Positions 45,404 to 52,652 of a stretch of DNA of 64,000 nucleotides are shown piece by piece. Positions within the stretch are counted from its first letter, which is position 1. The number at the start of each line of letters is the position of its first letter. Both the position numbers and the translations under genes were made by a program. The stretch is from contig CAYMSF010000013.1 in assembly GCA_964392985.1 (NCBI GenBank), positions 16,767 to 80,766 on the forward strand, given 5' to 3'. The notes below the pieces were generated by a model, which saw only the letters and a program-made list of their open reading frames with translations, was not told the origin of the DNA and ran no database searches. Source of the stretch: CAYMSF01 sp964392985 (GTDB taxonomy: Bacteria; Verrucomicrobiota; Lentisphaeria; Victivallales; Victivallaceae).

Positions 45404-46162
45404 ATGCAGGAAATCAAGTTAAGCGCGCCGGACTGGTGTTTTTACCGCAAAGAGTTTGACCCGGAAATTTATTACCGGAAACTGCGTGCATCCGGATACT
45501 GCGCGGTGGAGATGGCGCCGGTTGAACGCCGGGATGCTTTGCGTAATGCCGGTCTCAAATTGATTAACATCAGTGCTCCTGGTATGAGGACCGGATTGAA
45601 TAACCTGGATAATCATTCCAGCTTGATTCCTCAGATAATCAATACTATTAATCTTGCTGCGGAAAGCGGCATTCCCAATGTAATTATTTTCAGCGGTAAC
45701 CGGGAGAACATAACTGATTCTGACGGGTTGGATAACTGTAAGCAAGCCGTTGAAAAACTGTTGGCGGCGGCGCAGACAAATAATGTCACTTTGATTTTTG
45801 AAATGCTGAATTGTTACGACCACAAAGATTATCAGGCGGATAACAGCAAGTTCGGTTTTGAGCTGGTCAAGTCATTTGATTCTGCCAACCTGAAAATTCT
45901 CTACGATATTTATCACATGCATCGTATGGGCGAGAATGTCATCGGCGATATTACCTCCAATCTACAGTATATTGCACATCTGCATGTCGCTGGCGCACCT
46001 GAACGCAATTTCCCTGGCGACTTGCAGGAGATTGATTACCCGGCAATAATCACAGCAGTGATGAACGCCGGATATAATGGTTGCTGGGGAATGGAATTTA
46101 CCACAACCGCGCCGTTAGAAGATTTGGAGCGTGCTGCCACACTTTGGAAAAAATATCTTTAA
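45404..46162 (+). CDS. Hydroxypyruvate isomerase-like TIM-barrel protein
   Basis: The 252-residue xylose isomerase-like TIM barrel has metal-site residues arranged as in hydroxypyruvate isomerase (Hyi): LIFEMLN with Glu, ILYDIYHMHRMGE with Asp and His, then AHLHVAGAPERNFPGD and a final Glu in GMEFTT. Hyi interconverts hydroxypyruvate and tartronate semialdehyde; several other sugar isomerases share these residues, so the substrate is uncertain. It converges with hydA. Confidence 0.8.
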   Translation: MQEIKLSAPDWCFYRKEFDPEIYYRKLRASGYCAVEMAPVERRDALRNAGLKLINISAPGMRTGLNNLDNHSSLIPQIINTINLAAESGIPNVIIFSGNRENITDSDGLDNCKQAVEKLLAAAQTNNVTLIFEMLNCYDHKDYQADNSKFGFELVKSFDSANLKILYDIYHMHRMGENVIGDITSNLQYIAHLHVAGAPERNFPGDLQEIDYPAIITAVMNAGYNGCWGMEFTTTAPLEDLERAATLWKKYL

Positions 46163-46222
46163 GAGAGTGATAACACGACAATTTTTCTTTTTCTTGCGAA
46201 TTGAAAGCAAAATATAAAATGT

Positions 46223-46252
46223 CAGTCGCCGGCAGGAATTCTGCCGGGACTG
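46223..46252 (-). terminator. Hairpin at the end of the hydCBA operon
   Basis: A GC-rich stem of about 11 pairs with a bulge (CAGTC and CGGCAG against CTGCCG and GACTG) lies 11 bases after the hydA stop. T-rich sequence follows on the minus strand. It could also serve the convergent isomerase gene. Confidence 0.65.
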
Positions 46253-46263
46253 GAACAGATTTT

Positions 46264-48000
46264 CTAATAGCGCTTTTTGGCAGCGTATTTGGTGTGAAGC
46301 AGTTCATGGGCCTTATGACTGCCCGGCTTGTCAAGAAAATCCTTATACAGTTTGATAATCTGTGGATTTTGATGGGATTTGCGTTTGAACTTGTCTTCAT
46401 CAGCGCGATAAATCGCCGCCTTACGTTTCTCGAGAATATTGGTATTTTCGTGAATGTATGGTTGCCCGCCGCCATTTAAGCAACCGCCGGGACATGCCAT
46501 AATCTCAATGGCGTCATATTGCGCTTCACCTCTTTGAATTTTTTCCAGGATTTTTCTGGCATTCCCGAGGCCGGAAGTTACTGCGGCTTTGACACTGATT
46601 CCGGCGACATTGACGGTGGCTTCTTTGATGCCTTCCAGTCCGCGTACTGCGGTAAAGTTTACCTCTTCGAGATCTGCGCCTGAAATCCAGTCTGCTGCGG
46701 TGCGCAATGCTGCTTCCAGCACGCCACCGGATGCGCCGAAGATTACGCCGGCGCCGGTAGATTCGCCCAGCGGATTATCATATTCGGTTGCTTCCAGTTT
46801 ATTAAGAAGGATGCCGGCTTCCTTGAACATATCTGCCAGTTCGCGGGTGGAAATGACAATATCGACATCGCGTATGCCATCGTGGGAGAATTCTTCTCTG
46901 GAGGCTTCATATTTCTTGGCGAGGCAGGGCATGACGGAAACAACAATGATATCTTCCGGTTTCTTGCCGATTTTTTCCGCGAAATATGATTTAGCAATGG
47001 CGCCGAACATCTGTTGCGGTGATTTGGCGGTTGATGGCATATAAATCAGTTCGGGGAATTGATGTTCGAGGAATTGCACCCAGCCGGGACAACATGAAGT
47101 TAGAATCGGAAGATTCTTTCTGGATTTCAGCCGTTCAATGATTTCGGTAGTTTCCTCCATAATGGTCAGGTCGGCGGCAAAGTCGGTATCAAAAACTTTA
47201 TCAAAGCCGAGGAGTTTGAGTCCGGCGACGAGTTGTCCGGTGGCGATAGTGCCTGGAGCCATGCCGAATTCTTCACCGATAGCGACGCGTACGGCGGGGG
47301 CGGTTTGTACGACAACGACTTTGGATTCGTCATTCAACGCCCGCCAGACATCATATTTATAGCTCATTTCAGTCAAGGCGCCGACCGGACAGGCACTCAC
47401 ACACTGACCGCAAAAAGTACATTGCGTATCTTTCAGCGGACTCATGTTGGCGGGGGCGACAACGGCATTAAAACCGCGTCCTACACCGGAGAGGATGCCA
47501 ACGGTCTGCACGACATTACAGGCGGTTTCACAACGGCGGCACATAATGCATTTATTCAAATCCCGGACAATGGCATTGCTGGAGAGATCCAGTGAATATT
47601 TGGACTGTTCGCCTTCATACAGGATATGATGCAGGTCCATTTCACCGGCAAGCGACTGTAATTCACAGTTGCCGTTCTTTTCGCAGGTGAGGCAGTCTTT
47701 GGGATGGTCGGAAAGCAGCAGGTCCAGCATGGTGCGGCGGGCATTGATGGCGCGAATGGTATTGGTTTTGACTACCATTCCCTCTGCAACCGGGGTACAG
47801 CATGCAGGGGCAAGATTGCGGCGTCCATCAACTTCAACAACGCAAATCCGGCAGGAGCCGGTGCGGTGCTCCAGTTGAAAGCAACTCAGTTCCATGTGAC
47901 ACAGCGTCGGGATTTTAATGCCGATTTTATTGGCGGCGTGAAGGATGGTGGCATTTTTCTTAACCTTCACCGGGATATTATTTATTGTGATATTAACCAT
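46264..48000 (-). CDS. hydA: NADH-dependent [FeFe] hydrogenase catalytic subunit HydA
   Basis: The 578-residue subunit has an N-terminal 2Fe-2S domain (Cys34, Cys50, Cys53, Cys67 or 68), a His-Cys3 cluster (His99, Cys103, Cys106, Cys112) and two 4Fe-4S motifs (Cys151-161 and Cys194-204). The H-cluster domain carries all three signatures: TSCCPGW (301-307), VMPCLAKKYE (from 356) and EIMACPGGCLNGGGQP (from 499). A small-subunit-like tail follows. It forms H2 and, with HydB and HydC, is likely electron-bifurcating between ferredoxin and NADH. I chose the ATG at 48000, with GGAG ten bases upstream; the frame extends to 48099 but would overlap hydB. Confidence 0.97.
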   Translation of the reverse strand: MVNITINNIPVKVKKNATILHAANKIGIKIPTLCHMELSCFQLEHRTGSCRICVVEVDGRRNLAPACCTPVAEGMVVKTNTIRAINARRTMLDLLLSDHPKDCLTCEKNGNCELQSLAGEMDLHHILYEGEQSKYSLDLSSNAIVRDLNKCIMCRRCETACNVVQTVGILSGVGRGFNAVVAPANMSPLKDTQCTFCGQCVSACPVGALTEMSYKYDVWRALNDESKVVVVQTAPAVRVAIGEEFGMAPGTIATGQLVAGLKLLGFDKVFDTDFAADLTIMEETTEIIERLKSRKNLPILTSCCPGWVQFLEHQFPELIYMPSTAKSPQQMFGAIAKSYFAEKIGKKPEDIIVVSVMPCLAKKYEASREEFSHDGIRDVDIVISTRELADMFKEAGILLNKLEATEYDNPLGESTGAGVIFGASGGVLEAALRTAADWISGADLEEVNFTAVRGLEGIKEATVNVAGISVKAAVTSGLGNARKILEKIQRGEAQYDAIEIMACPGGCLNGGGQPYIHENTNILEKRKAAIYRADEDKFKRKSHQNPQIIKLYKDFLDKPGSHKAHELLHTKYAAKKRY

Positions 48001-48019
48001 GATATATTTTCTCCGTAAT

Positions 48020-49858
48020 TTAGTTGCGGTCAATCGCGTGGAATTTGCAGGTTTGGTAACAGATGCCACACTTGATACACTTGCTCTGGTCAATGACATG
48101 ATGTTCTTTGCGTTCGCCTGAAATACATCCGGCGGGACAGTTCCTGGCGCACATGGTGCAACCGACGCAATCGTTATTGATGGTATAGGTTAACAGTTTG
48201 GTGCAAACCCCGGCAAGACAGCGTTTCTCCTTGATATGGGCCAGATATTCTTCGGGGAAGTTGTTCATTGTGGATAACACTGGATTCGGGGAAGTTTGTC
48301 CAAGACCGCATAATGCAGTGTCTTTAATAATATTGGACAGGGTGCGCATTTTGACAAGGGTATCTTCAGTGGCCTGCCCATCGCAAATCAACTGCAGCAT
48401 CTCATGGAGGCGCTTGTTACCGATACGGCACGGGGTGCATTTGCCGCAGGATTCATCCAGCGTGAACTGGAGGAAAAATTTGGCAATATTGACCATACAG
48501 TCATCTTCATCCATGACAATCATGCCACCGGAACCCATCATGGAACCGAGTGCGATGAGCGTATCATAATCAATCGGGGTTTCGAGTTTATCCGCCCGGA
48601 TGCAACCACCTGACGGTCCGCCGGTTTGGACAGCTTTAAACTCTTTACCGTATTTGATGCCATTGCCGAGTACAAAGATAATGTCTTTAAGTTTAGTACC
48701 CATTGGTACTTCGACCAGACCGACATTGTCAACTTTACCTGCCAGCGCGAAAACTTTAGTGCCGGGGGAATTCGGTGTACCGATCTGTCTGAACCATTCC
48801 GGTCCTTTTCTGATGATGGCGCCGACATTGGCATAAGTTTCAACGTTATTAACTACTGTTGGCGCTTTCCATAAGCCGGAAACCGCAGGAAACGGCGGTT
48901 TAAAGGTTGGTTCGCCGCGCAAGCCTTCAATCGAATGAATCAACGCGGTTTCTTCACCGCAGACAAACGCCCCTGCACCGTATTTCAGTTCAATCGTAAA
49001 ATCAAAACCGCTGCCAAAAATATTTTTACCGAGCAATCCCTGTTCCTCCGCCTGCTTAATAGCAATCTGCAGACGTTGAATCGCCAGAGGATATTCGGCA
49101 CGAATGTAAATATAGCCCTCTTTTGCGCCGATGGCATAGCCGCCGATGGCCATGGCTTCAAGTACTGAATGCGGATCGCCTTCCAGCACCGCGCGATCCA
49201 TGAATGCGCCCGGGTCGCCCTCGTCGGCGTTGCAAATCAGATATTTCACCGGAGATTCCTGGGCTGCGGCAAAGCTCCACTTCTTGCCGGTGGAGAAACC
49301 GCCGCCACCGCGTCCGCGCAGTCCGGATGCGATAATCGTGTCGATGACTTCATGCGGTTTCATTCCAGTCAACACTTTTGCCAAGGCCTGATAGCCTGAA
49401 TTTGCGAGATAGTCATTAATGTCTTCAGGGTTGATTCTGCCGCAATTGCGCAATACTATTCTCGCCTGCAAGGCGTTTTCGGCGTTAGTTTCGTCTTCCG
49501 GATAGTACCAGGTACGTTTAATGACCTTAACGCCGTTTGCCACAGTTGTGGCGGATTCGACGATTGACCCGATCTGGTCAAGTTTTACATCACCATAGTA
49601 AACACTTGCTCCTGAGTTGCGGTCCAATATCTCTATACTCGGTTCAGAATGACACAATCCCATGCAACCGGTGCTGACCACCTCAATAGCGCCATCCAGT
49701 TTGCGCGCGGTTACTTCATTACGAAAGGCCTCGAGCAGGGGAGTGGCTCCAGCCGCAACGCCGCACGTTCCCATTGAGACGCAAATACGAATGTTGGTAC
49801 CGCGCTGTTTTTTCAGCCGCTTTTCCAACTTATAAAGTTCATCCACCGTCTTTATCAT
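48020..49858 (-). CDS. hydB: NADH-dependent hydrogenase subunit HydB (NuoF-like)
   Basis: The 612-residue protein starts with a thioredoxin-like 2Fe-2S domain (about 1-110). The NuoF flavoprotein core follows, with FMN/NADH motifs GLRGRGGGGFSTGKKW, CNADEGDPGAFMDR and GAGAFVCGEETALI, and the 4Fe-4S ligands ESCGKCTPCRIG. The C-terminus adds two 4Fe-4S motifs (CVGCTMCARNCPAGC and CIKCGICYQTC). This is the NAD(H)- and flavin-binding subunit of the HydABC enzyme. It sits between hydC (22-base gap) and hydA (19-base gap). Confidence 0.96.
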   Translation of the reverse strand: MIKTVDELYKLEKRLKKQRGTNIRICVSMGTCGVAAGATPLLEAFRNEVTARKLDGAIEVVSTGCMGLCHSEPSIEILDRNSGASVYYGDVKLDQIGSIVESATTVANGVKVIKRTWYYPEDETNAENALQARIVLRNCGRINPEDINDYLANSGYQALAKVLTGMKPHEVIDTIIASGLRGRGGGGFSTGKKWSFAAAQESPVKYLICNADEGDPGAFMDRAVLEGDPHSVLEAMAIGGYAIGAKEGYIYIRAEYPLAIQRLQIAIKQAEEQGLLGKNIFGSGFDFTIELKYGAGAFVCGEETALIHSIEGLRGEPTFKPPFPAVSGLWKAPTVVNNVETYANVGAIIRKGPEWFRQIGTPNSPGTKVFALAGKVDNVGLVEVPMGTKLKDIIFVLGNGIKYGKEFKAVQTGGPSGGCIRADKLETPIDYDTLIALGSMMGSGGMIVMDEDDCMVNIAKFFLQFTLDESCGKCTPCRIGNKRLHEMLQLICDGQATEDTLVKMRTLSNIIKDTALCGLGQTSPNPVLSTMNNFPEEYLAHIKEKRCLAGVCTKLLTYTINNDCVGCTMCARNCPAGCISGERKEHHVIDQSKCIKCGICYQTCKFHAIDRN

Positions 49859-49880
49859 TGATTTGAATCCTTATCTAAAA

Positions 49881-50402
49881 TTATTTGCATGCACTGATGA
49901 TTTCCGGAACCATTTTCGGCGTTACATTGCCGTAAACCCGCTCATTGACCATCACGACCGGCGCCAGGCTGCATGCCCCGACACAGCGTAAGCCACCCAG
50001 CGAAAATTTCTTGTCCCGTGACGTTTCGCCTTCTTCAATATTCAAATAGCGTTTCAGTTCATCCAATACAGCGCCGGAACCTTTAACAAAGCAGGCGGTG
50101 CCGGTGCAAACATTAATCTTATATTTACCTACCGGTTTATCCGTGAAGTAATGGTAAAAACTGATAACACCGTAAATTTCTGATAAATGCAACTTCAACT
50201 TTGCCGCGACCAACTGCTGAACACATTTCGGCAGATATCCAAAAATATGTTGTGCTTGATGTAGTGACTGAATCAGAAATCCGCGATTCCGCTCCGTATC
50301 ATCCACCAGTGATAAACTGTCCAGATATTTAATTAACTCTGACGTCTTCTCCGGAAACTGCTCCAGCAAGTTCAACTCAACTTCCTGCTCTTGACATGGC
50401 AT
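49881..50402 (-). CDS. hydC: NADH-dependent hydrogenase subunit HydC (NuoE-like)
   Basis: The 173-residue thioredoxin-like 2Fe-2S protein of the NuoE family has its ligands in CTGTACFVKG and CVGACSLAPV. The helical N-terminus contains FLIQSLHQAQHIFGYLP. It pairs with HydB for electron transfer to NAD+. A perfect AGGAGGG precedes the ATG. First gene of the hydCBA operon; the 160 bases upstream hold a palindrome and then a kinase-like gene. Confidence 0.95.
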   Translation of the reverse strand: MPCQEQEVELNLLEQFPEKTSELIKYLDSLSLVDDTERNRGFLIQSLHQAQHIFGYLPKCVQQLVAAKLKLHLSEIYGVISFYHYFTDKPVGKYKINVCTGTACFVKGSGAVLDELKRYLNIEEGETSRDKKFSLGGLRCVGACSLAPVVMVNERVYGNVTPKMVPEIISACK

Positions 50403-50462
50403 TTTAATCCCTCCTGACCTTTTATATTAATACTTTTTTATTAATATTATTAAACGAACTAA

Positions 50463-50472
50463 CCGTGCACGG
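50463..50472. promoter_or_regulatory. Palindrome in the hydC upstream region
   Basis: The perfect 10-bp palindrome CCGTGCACGG lies about 60 bases before hydC, with a further ACCGG and ACGGT close by. It sits in otherwise very AT-rich DNA and is a candidate operator. It does not resemble the Rex or FNR consensus. Confidence 0.35.
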
Positions 50473-50562
50473 AAAACCGGAAACGGTAAAATTTAAAACA
50501 AAACAATAATCTATCTTGTAAAAGTAATATTTCAAAAAGATAAAATAATTATTTTGCTATTT

Positions 50563-52314
50563 TTACAGTAGTGCATCAGGTGTGGAAGTTGTTTCCGCTG
50601 ATTGTTGCGGTTGTTCGACATCAACGCTGTCTTTTATCTGCTGTAATTGCTGTTTGGTACAGATTTTGACGGCAACTCGCCGCAAGAGAGAAAAATCAAG
50701 CGGTTTGACCATGCAGCGTTCAACGCCGGCCAGCAACAAACCTTGTCTTTCTGTACCGTTTAATTGGTTTGCGGTAATAACGACAGGCAGTTTCTGTTGT
50801 TCCATCAGATATTTAAGGAAGGTTAGGAAATTAGCGGTTGGGATGAGAGAATAAGACATTATCAACAGATGATACTGTTTTGTTTTGAGTTTTTCCACGA
50901 GTGTCTGCGAATTATCGACTTCTTCAATATTGGCGCCGTCATTCTCCAATAAAGTTTTGAGAATGGCATTGCCATCATGATCAGCGTCGGCAATAATGAT
51001 GTTGGCATCATGCATCGTTGCCAGCGGGGAGTTTTGTTCTTCCGGGAATGATAATATTACGGTATCTTTACCCGTATCGACAACGGGCGGCGGCGCCTGA
51101 CGGGCAATTTTTTTCGGGGTGACATTGCCGCGTTCAAATTCAATCATAAATTCACTATTCTCGCGGTCTGATACTTTGATGGAGAATTTAGCATTAATTT
51201 CAACTGCTTTGCGTTCAAGTAGAAGCAGGCAGAGCAGGTTGCTGTCAGCATTCTGCATCCGTTCAAAAGTGTGTTTTCCAGTTTCCTGCAAAAACTTTTC
51301 CGCAACAATCGTCAAATTCGGATTGGAACCGTGTTCATGCATGGAAAAACAAATTTTATTGTTTACCACCTTGAAATTTATTTGCACAGTTTCATCGCTT
51401 TCAACAGTACTGGCGATAATATTCAGCAGGATATTCAATAGTGCGGCAATCGTCTTCTTGTCGATGAAGAGTTCCTGAGGGAAATCCGGAGAAATATATT
51501 TTGCGAAGAGGATTTTTTTGCCATAAGTGAGCAGTTCGGAGGGTTTCTGTAACGCATTGGCGATTTCCTCTGTCGTAAATGTGGACGGTGAATAACTGTT
51601 CTCGCCGGTATCGAGTTCCGCAATTTTGAGCGCTTCGCTGATTTGCAGATTCATGGTTATGGCATTCTTGAGGATGACAGTTATTTTTCTGCCAAGCGCC
51701 GGGTCAGCCTTACTTGCTGCCAGTTCACTGGCGAGAAGTTCAGCGTTACCGATAATATTATTGAGCGGTTGGCTTAATTCCGGTGCCAGCTTTGCGAGAA
51801 AATGTGACTTAATGAAATTGATAGATTCCGCCTGACGGCGCGCGAGCACTTCGCGTTCATGACTGCTGCGCAGTTTGTCGGTGAAACGATAAAGCCGGTC
51901 GCGCAAGAAGTTCATTGAACGGAATAAATCTTTTACCTCTTCATCCGTATTGTTCGGGACATTAATTTTAGCCGGAAATACGCCGGTGGCAAGAGTACGG
52001 GAAAATTCTGAAGCTGCAAGGAGTGGTCTTAAAACCCGCTTGGAAAAATTAGTTATCAAAAAAATAACATAGAGTAAACTGATTGCCGCGACAGCAAAAA
52101 ATATCGTAAAAAGAACCAGACGCTCGTGTTTGGCAACAAAACGGGCACGCTGAATTTCAAATATTTCCCGGTCTGATTTGTTTTTGATTTTGCTGATATT
52201 GGTAAATCGGTCAATAAACATTTCCGACTGATAATAGAAAATTGTAGAGGATGTCACGAGCACAAAGATGCATAACCCGACAACTGAAACAATCATCTTT
52301 TCAGCAATTTTCAT
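50563..52314 (-). CDS. Hybrid histidine kinase-like protein with degenerate active sites
   Basis: The 583-residue protein has two membrane helices (about 7-28 and 65-88) flanking a small periplasmic loop, a HAMP-like linker, a HisKA-like helix pair, an ATPase-like domain and a receiver-like domain (about 450-560). Key residues are missing. The H-box reads LAPELSQPLN where SHELRTPLN is normal, so the phospho-acceptor His is Pro. The ATPase N and G boxes are not recognisable. The receiver keeps the acidic pocket (ADADHD) and Lys (VKPLD) but has Ser in IMSYSL where the phosphorylated Asp should be. It is therefore probably a non-catalytic sensor or scaffold. GGAGG precedes the ATG. It lies upstream of and parallel to hydCBA. 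Confidence 0.72.
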   Translation of the reverse strand: MKIAEKMIVSVVGLCIFVLVTSSTIFYYQSEMFIDRFTNISKIKNKSDREIFEIQRARFVAKHERLVLFTIFFAVAAISLLYVIFLITNFSKRVLRPLLAASEFSRTLATGVFPAKINVPNNTDEEVKDLFRSMNFLRDRLYRFTDKLRSSHEREVLARRQAESINFIKSHFLAKLAPELSQPLNNIIGNAELLASELAASKADPALGRKITVILKNAITMNLQISEALKIAELDTGENSYSPSTFTTEEIANALQKPSELLTYGKKILFAKYISPDFPQELFIDKKTIAALLNILLNIIASTVESDETVQINFKVVNNKICFSMHEHGSNPNLTIVAEKFLQETGKHTFERMQNADSNLLCLLLLERKAVEINAKFSIKVSDRENSEFMIEFERGNVTPKKIARQAPPPVVDTGKDTVILSFPEEQNSPLATMHDANIIIADADHDGNAILKTLLENDGANIEEVDNSQTLVEKLKTKQYHLLIMSYSLIPTANFLTFLKYLMEQQKLPVVITANQLNGTERQGLLLAGVERCMVKPLDFSLLRRVAVKICTKQQLQQIKDSVDVEQPQQSAETTSTPDALL

Positions 52315-52466
52315 GATAAAACCTCCGAATCGTCTTTAAATACAAGATAATCGCTGTCTTAACAATATTCAATACCGGTGACAAAAAAAATGACTATTCA
52401 CATATTTATTGCATCACAGTGTCGGAGTAAAGCGGGTGAATTCTTTTAAATTTTCCAGTGTTAATC

Positions 52467-52494
52467 TTGAATTATTGAAAAAAAGCAATATTTT
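52467..52494 (+). promoter_or_regulatory. Putative promoter of the P-type ATPase leader
   Basis: TTGAAT and TATTTT are separated by 16 bases. They would start transcription at about 52502, just before the structured leader. Confidence 0.4.
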
Positions 52495-52514
52495 ATAGCT
52501 TTTAAATAGAGCAG

Positions 52515-52614
52515 GCGATGTGCCATCTTCGGAGGCGCGTGGGGCCGGGCCGGTACGCCGGCAGCAGGAAAAAAACCTGTGGGACTATAATTTTTGTAAC
52601 AATTATGGTGTCGC
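52515..52614 (+). ncRNA. Structured leader RNA, riboswitch-like aptamer candidate
   Basis: A P1 stem (52515-52519 with 52610-52614) can close a junction that holds four hairpins: a UUCG-loop hairpin (52523-52535), a UACG-loop hairpin (stem 52549-52553 with 52558-52562), a CAGG/CCTG hairpin with an A7 loop (52565-52579), and ATAATT/AATTAT (52587-52606). The domain is GC-rich in AT-rich surroundings. Its 3' half overlaps the terminator at 52575-52627, so both cannot fold at once. This is the layout of a transcriptional riboswitch controlling the P-type ATPase. I cannot assign a class; NiCo and yybP-ykoY (metal) classes are the first to compare, given the gene. Confidence 0.6.
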
Positions 52615-52627
52615 AGGTGTTTTTTTT
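52575..52627 (+). terminator. Intrinsic terminator in the leader of the P-type ATPase gene
   Basis: Bases 52575-52592 pair with 52601-52618 over 18 positions with one G/G mismatch and three wobbles, around an 8-base loop. One G and then eight T residues (52620-52627) follow. It ends 25 bases before the ATPase start codon, so it would stop transcription ahead of the gene unless the alternative leader structure forms. Confidence 0.8.
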
Positions 52628-52652
52628 ACCCATGCGAGACAAGGAGTGGCTT

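Noticed and set aside
52518..52652. N-terminal extension of the P-type ATPase through the leader
   Set aside because: The extension runs through strong hairpins and a T8 tract, is not family-like, and the ATG at 52653 has an AGGAG site.
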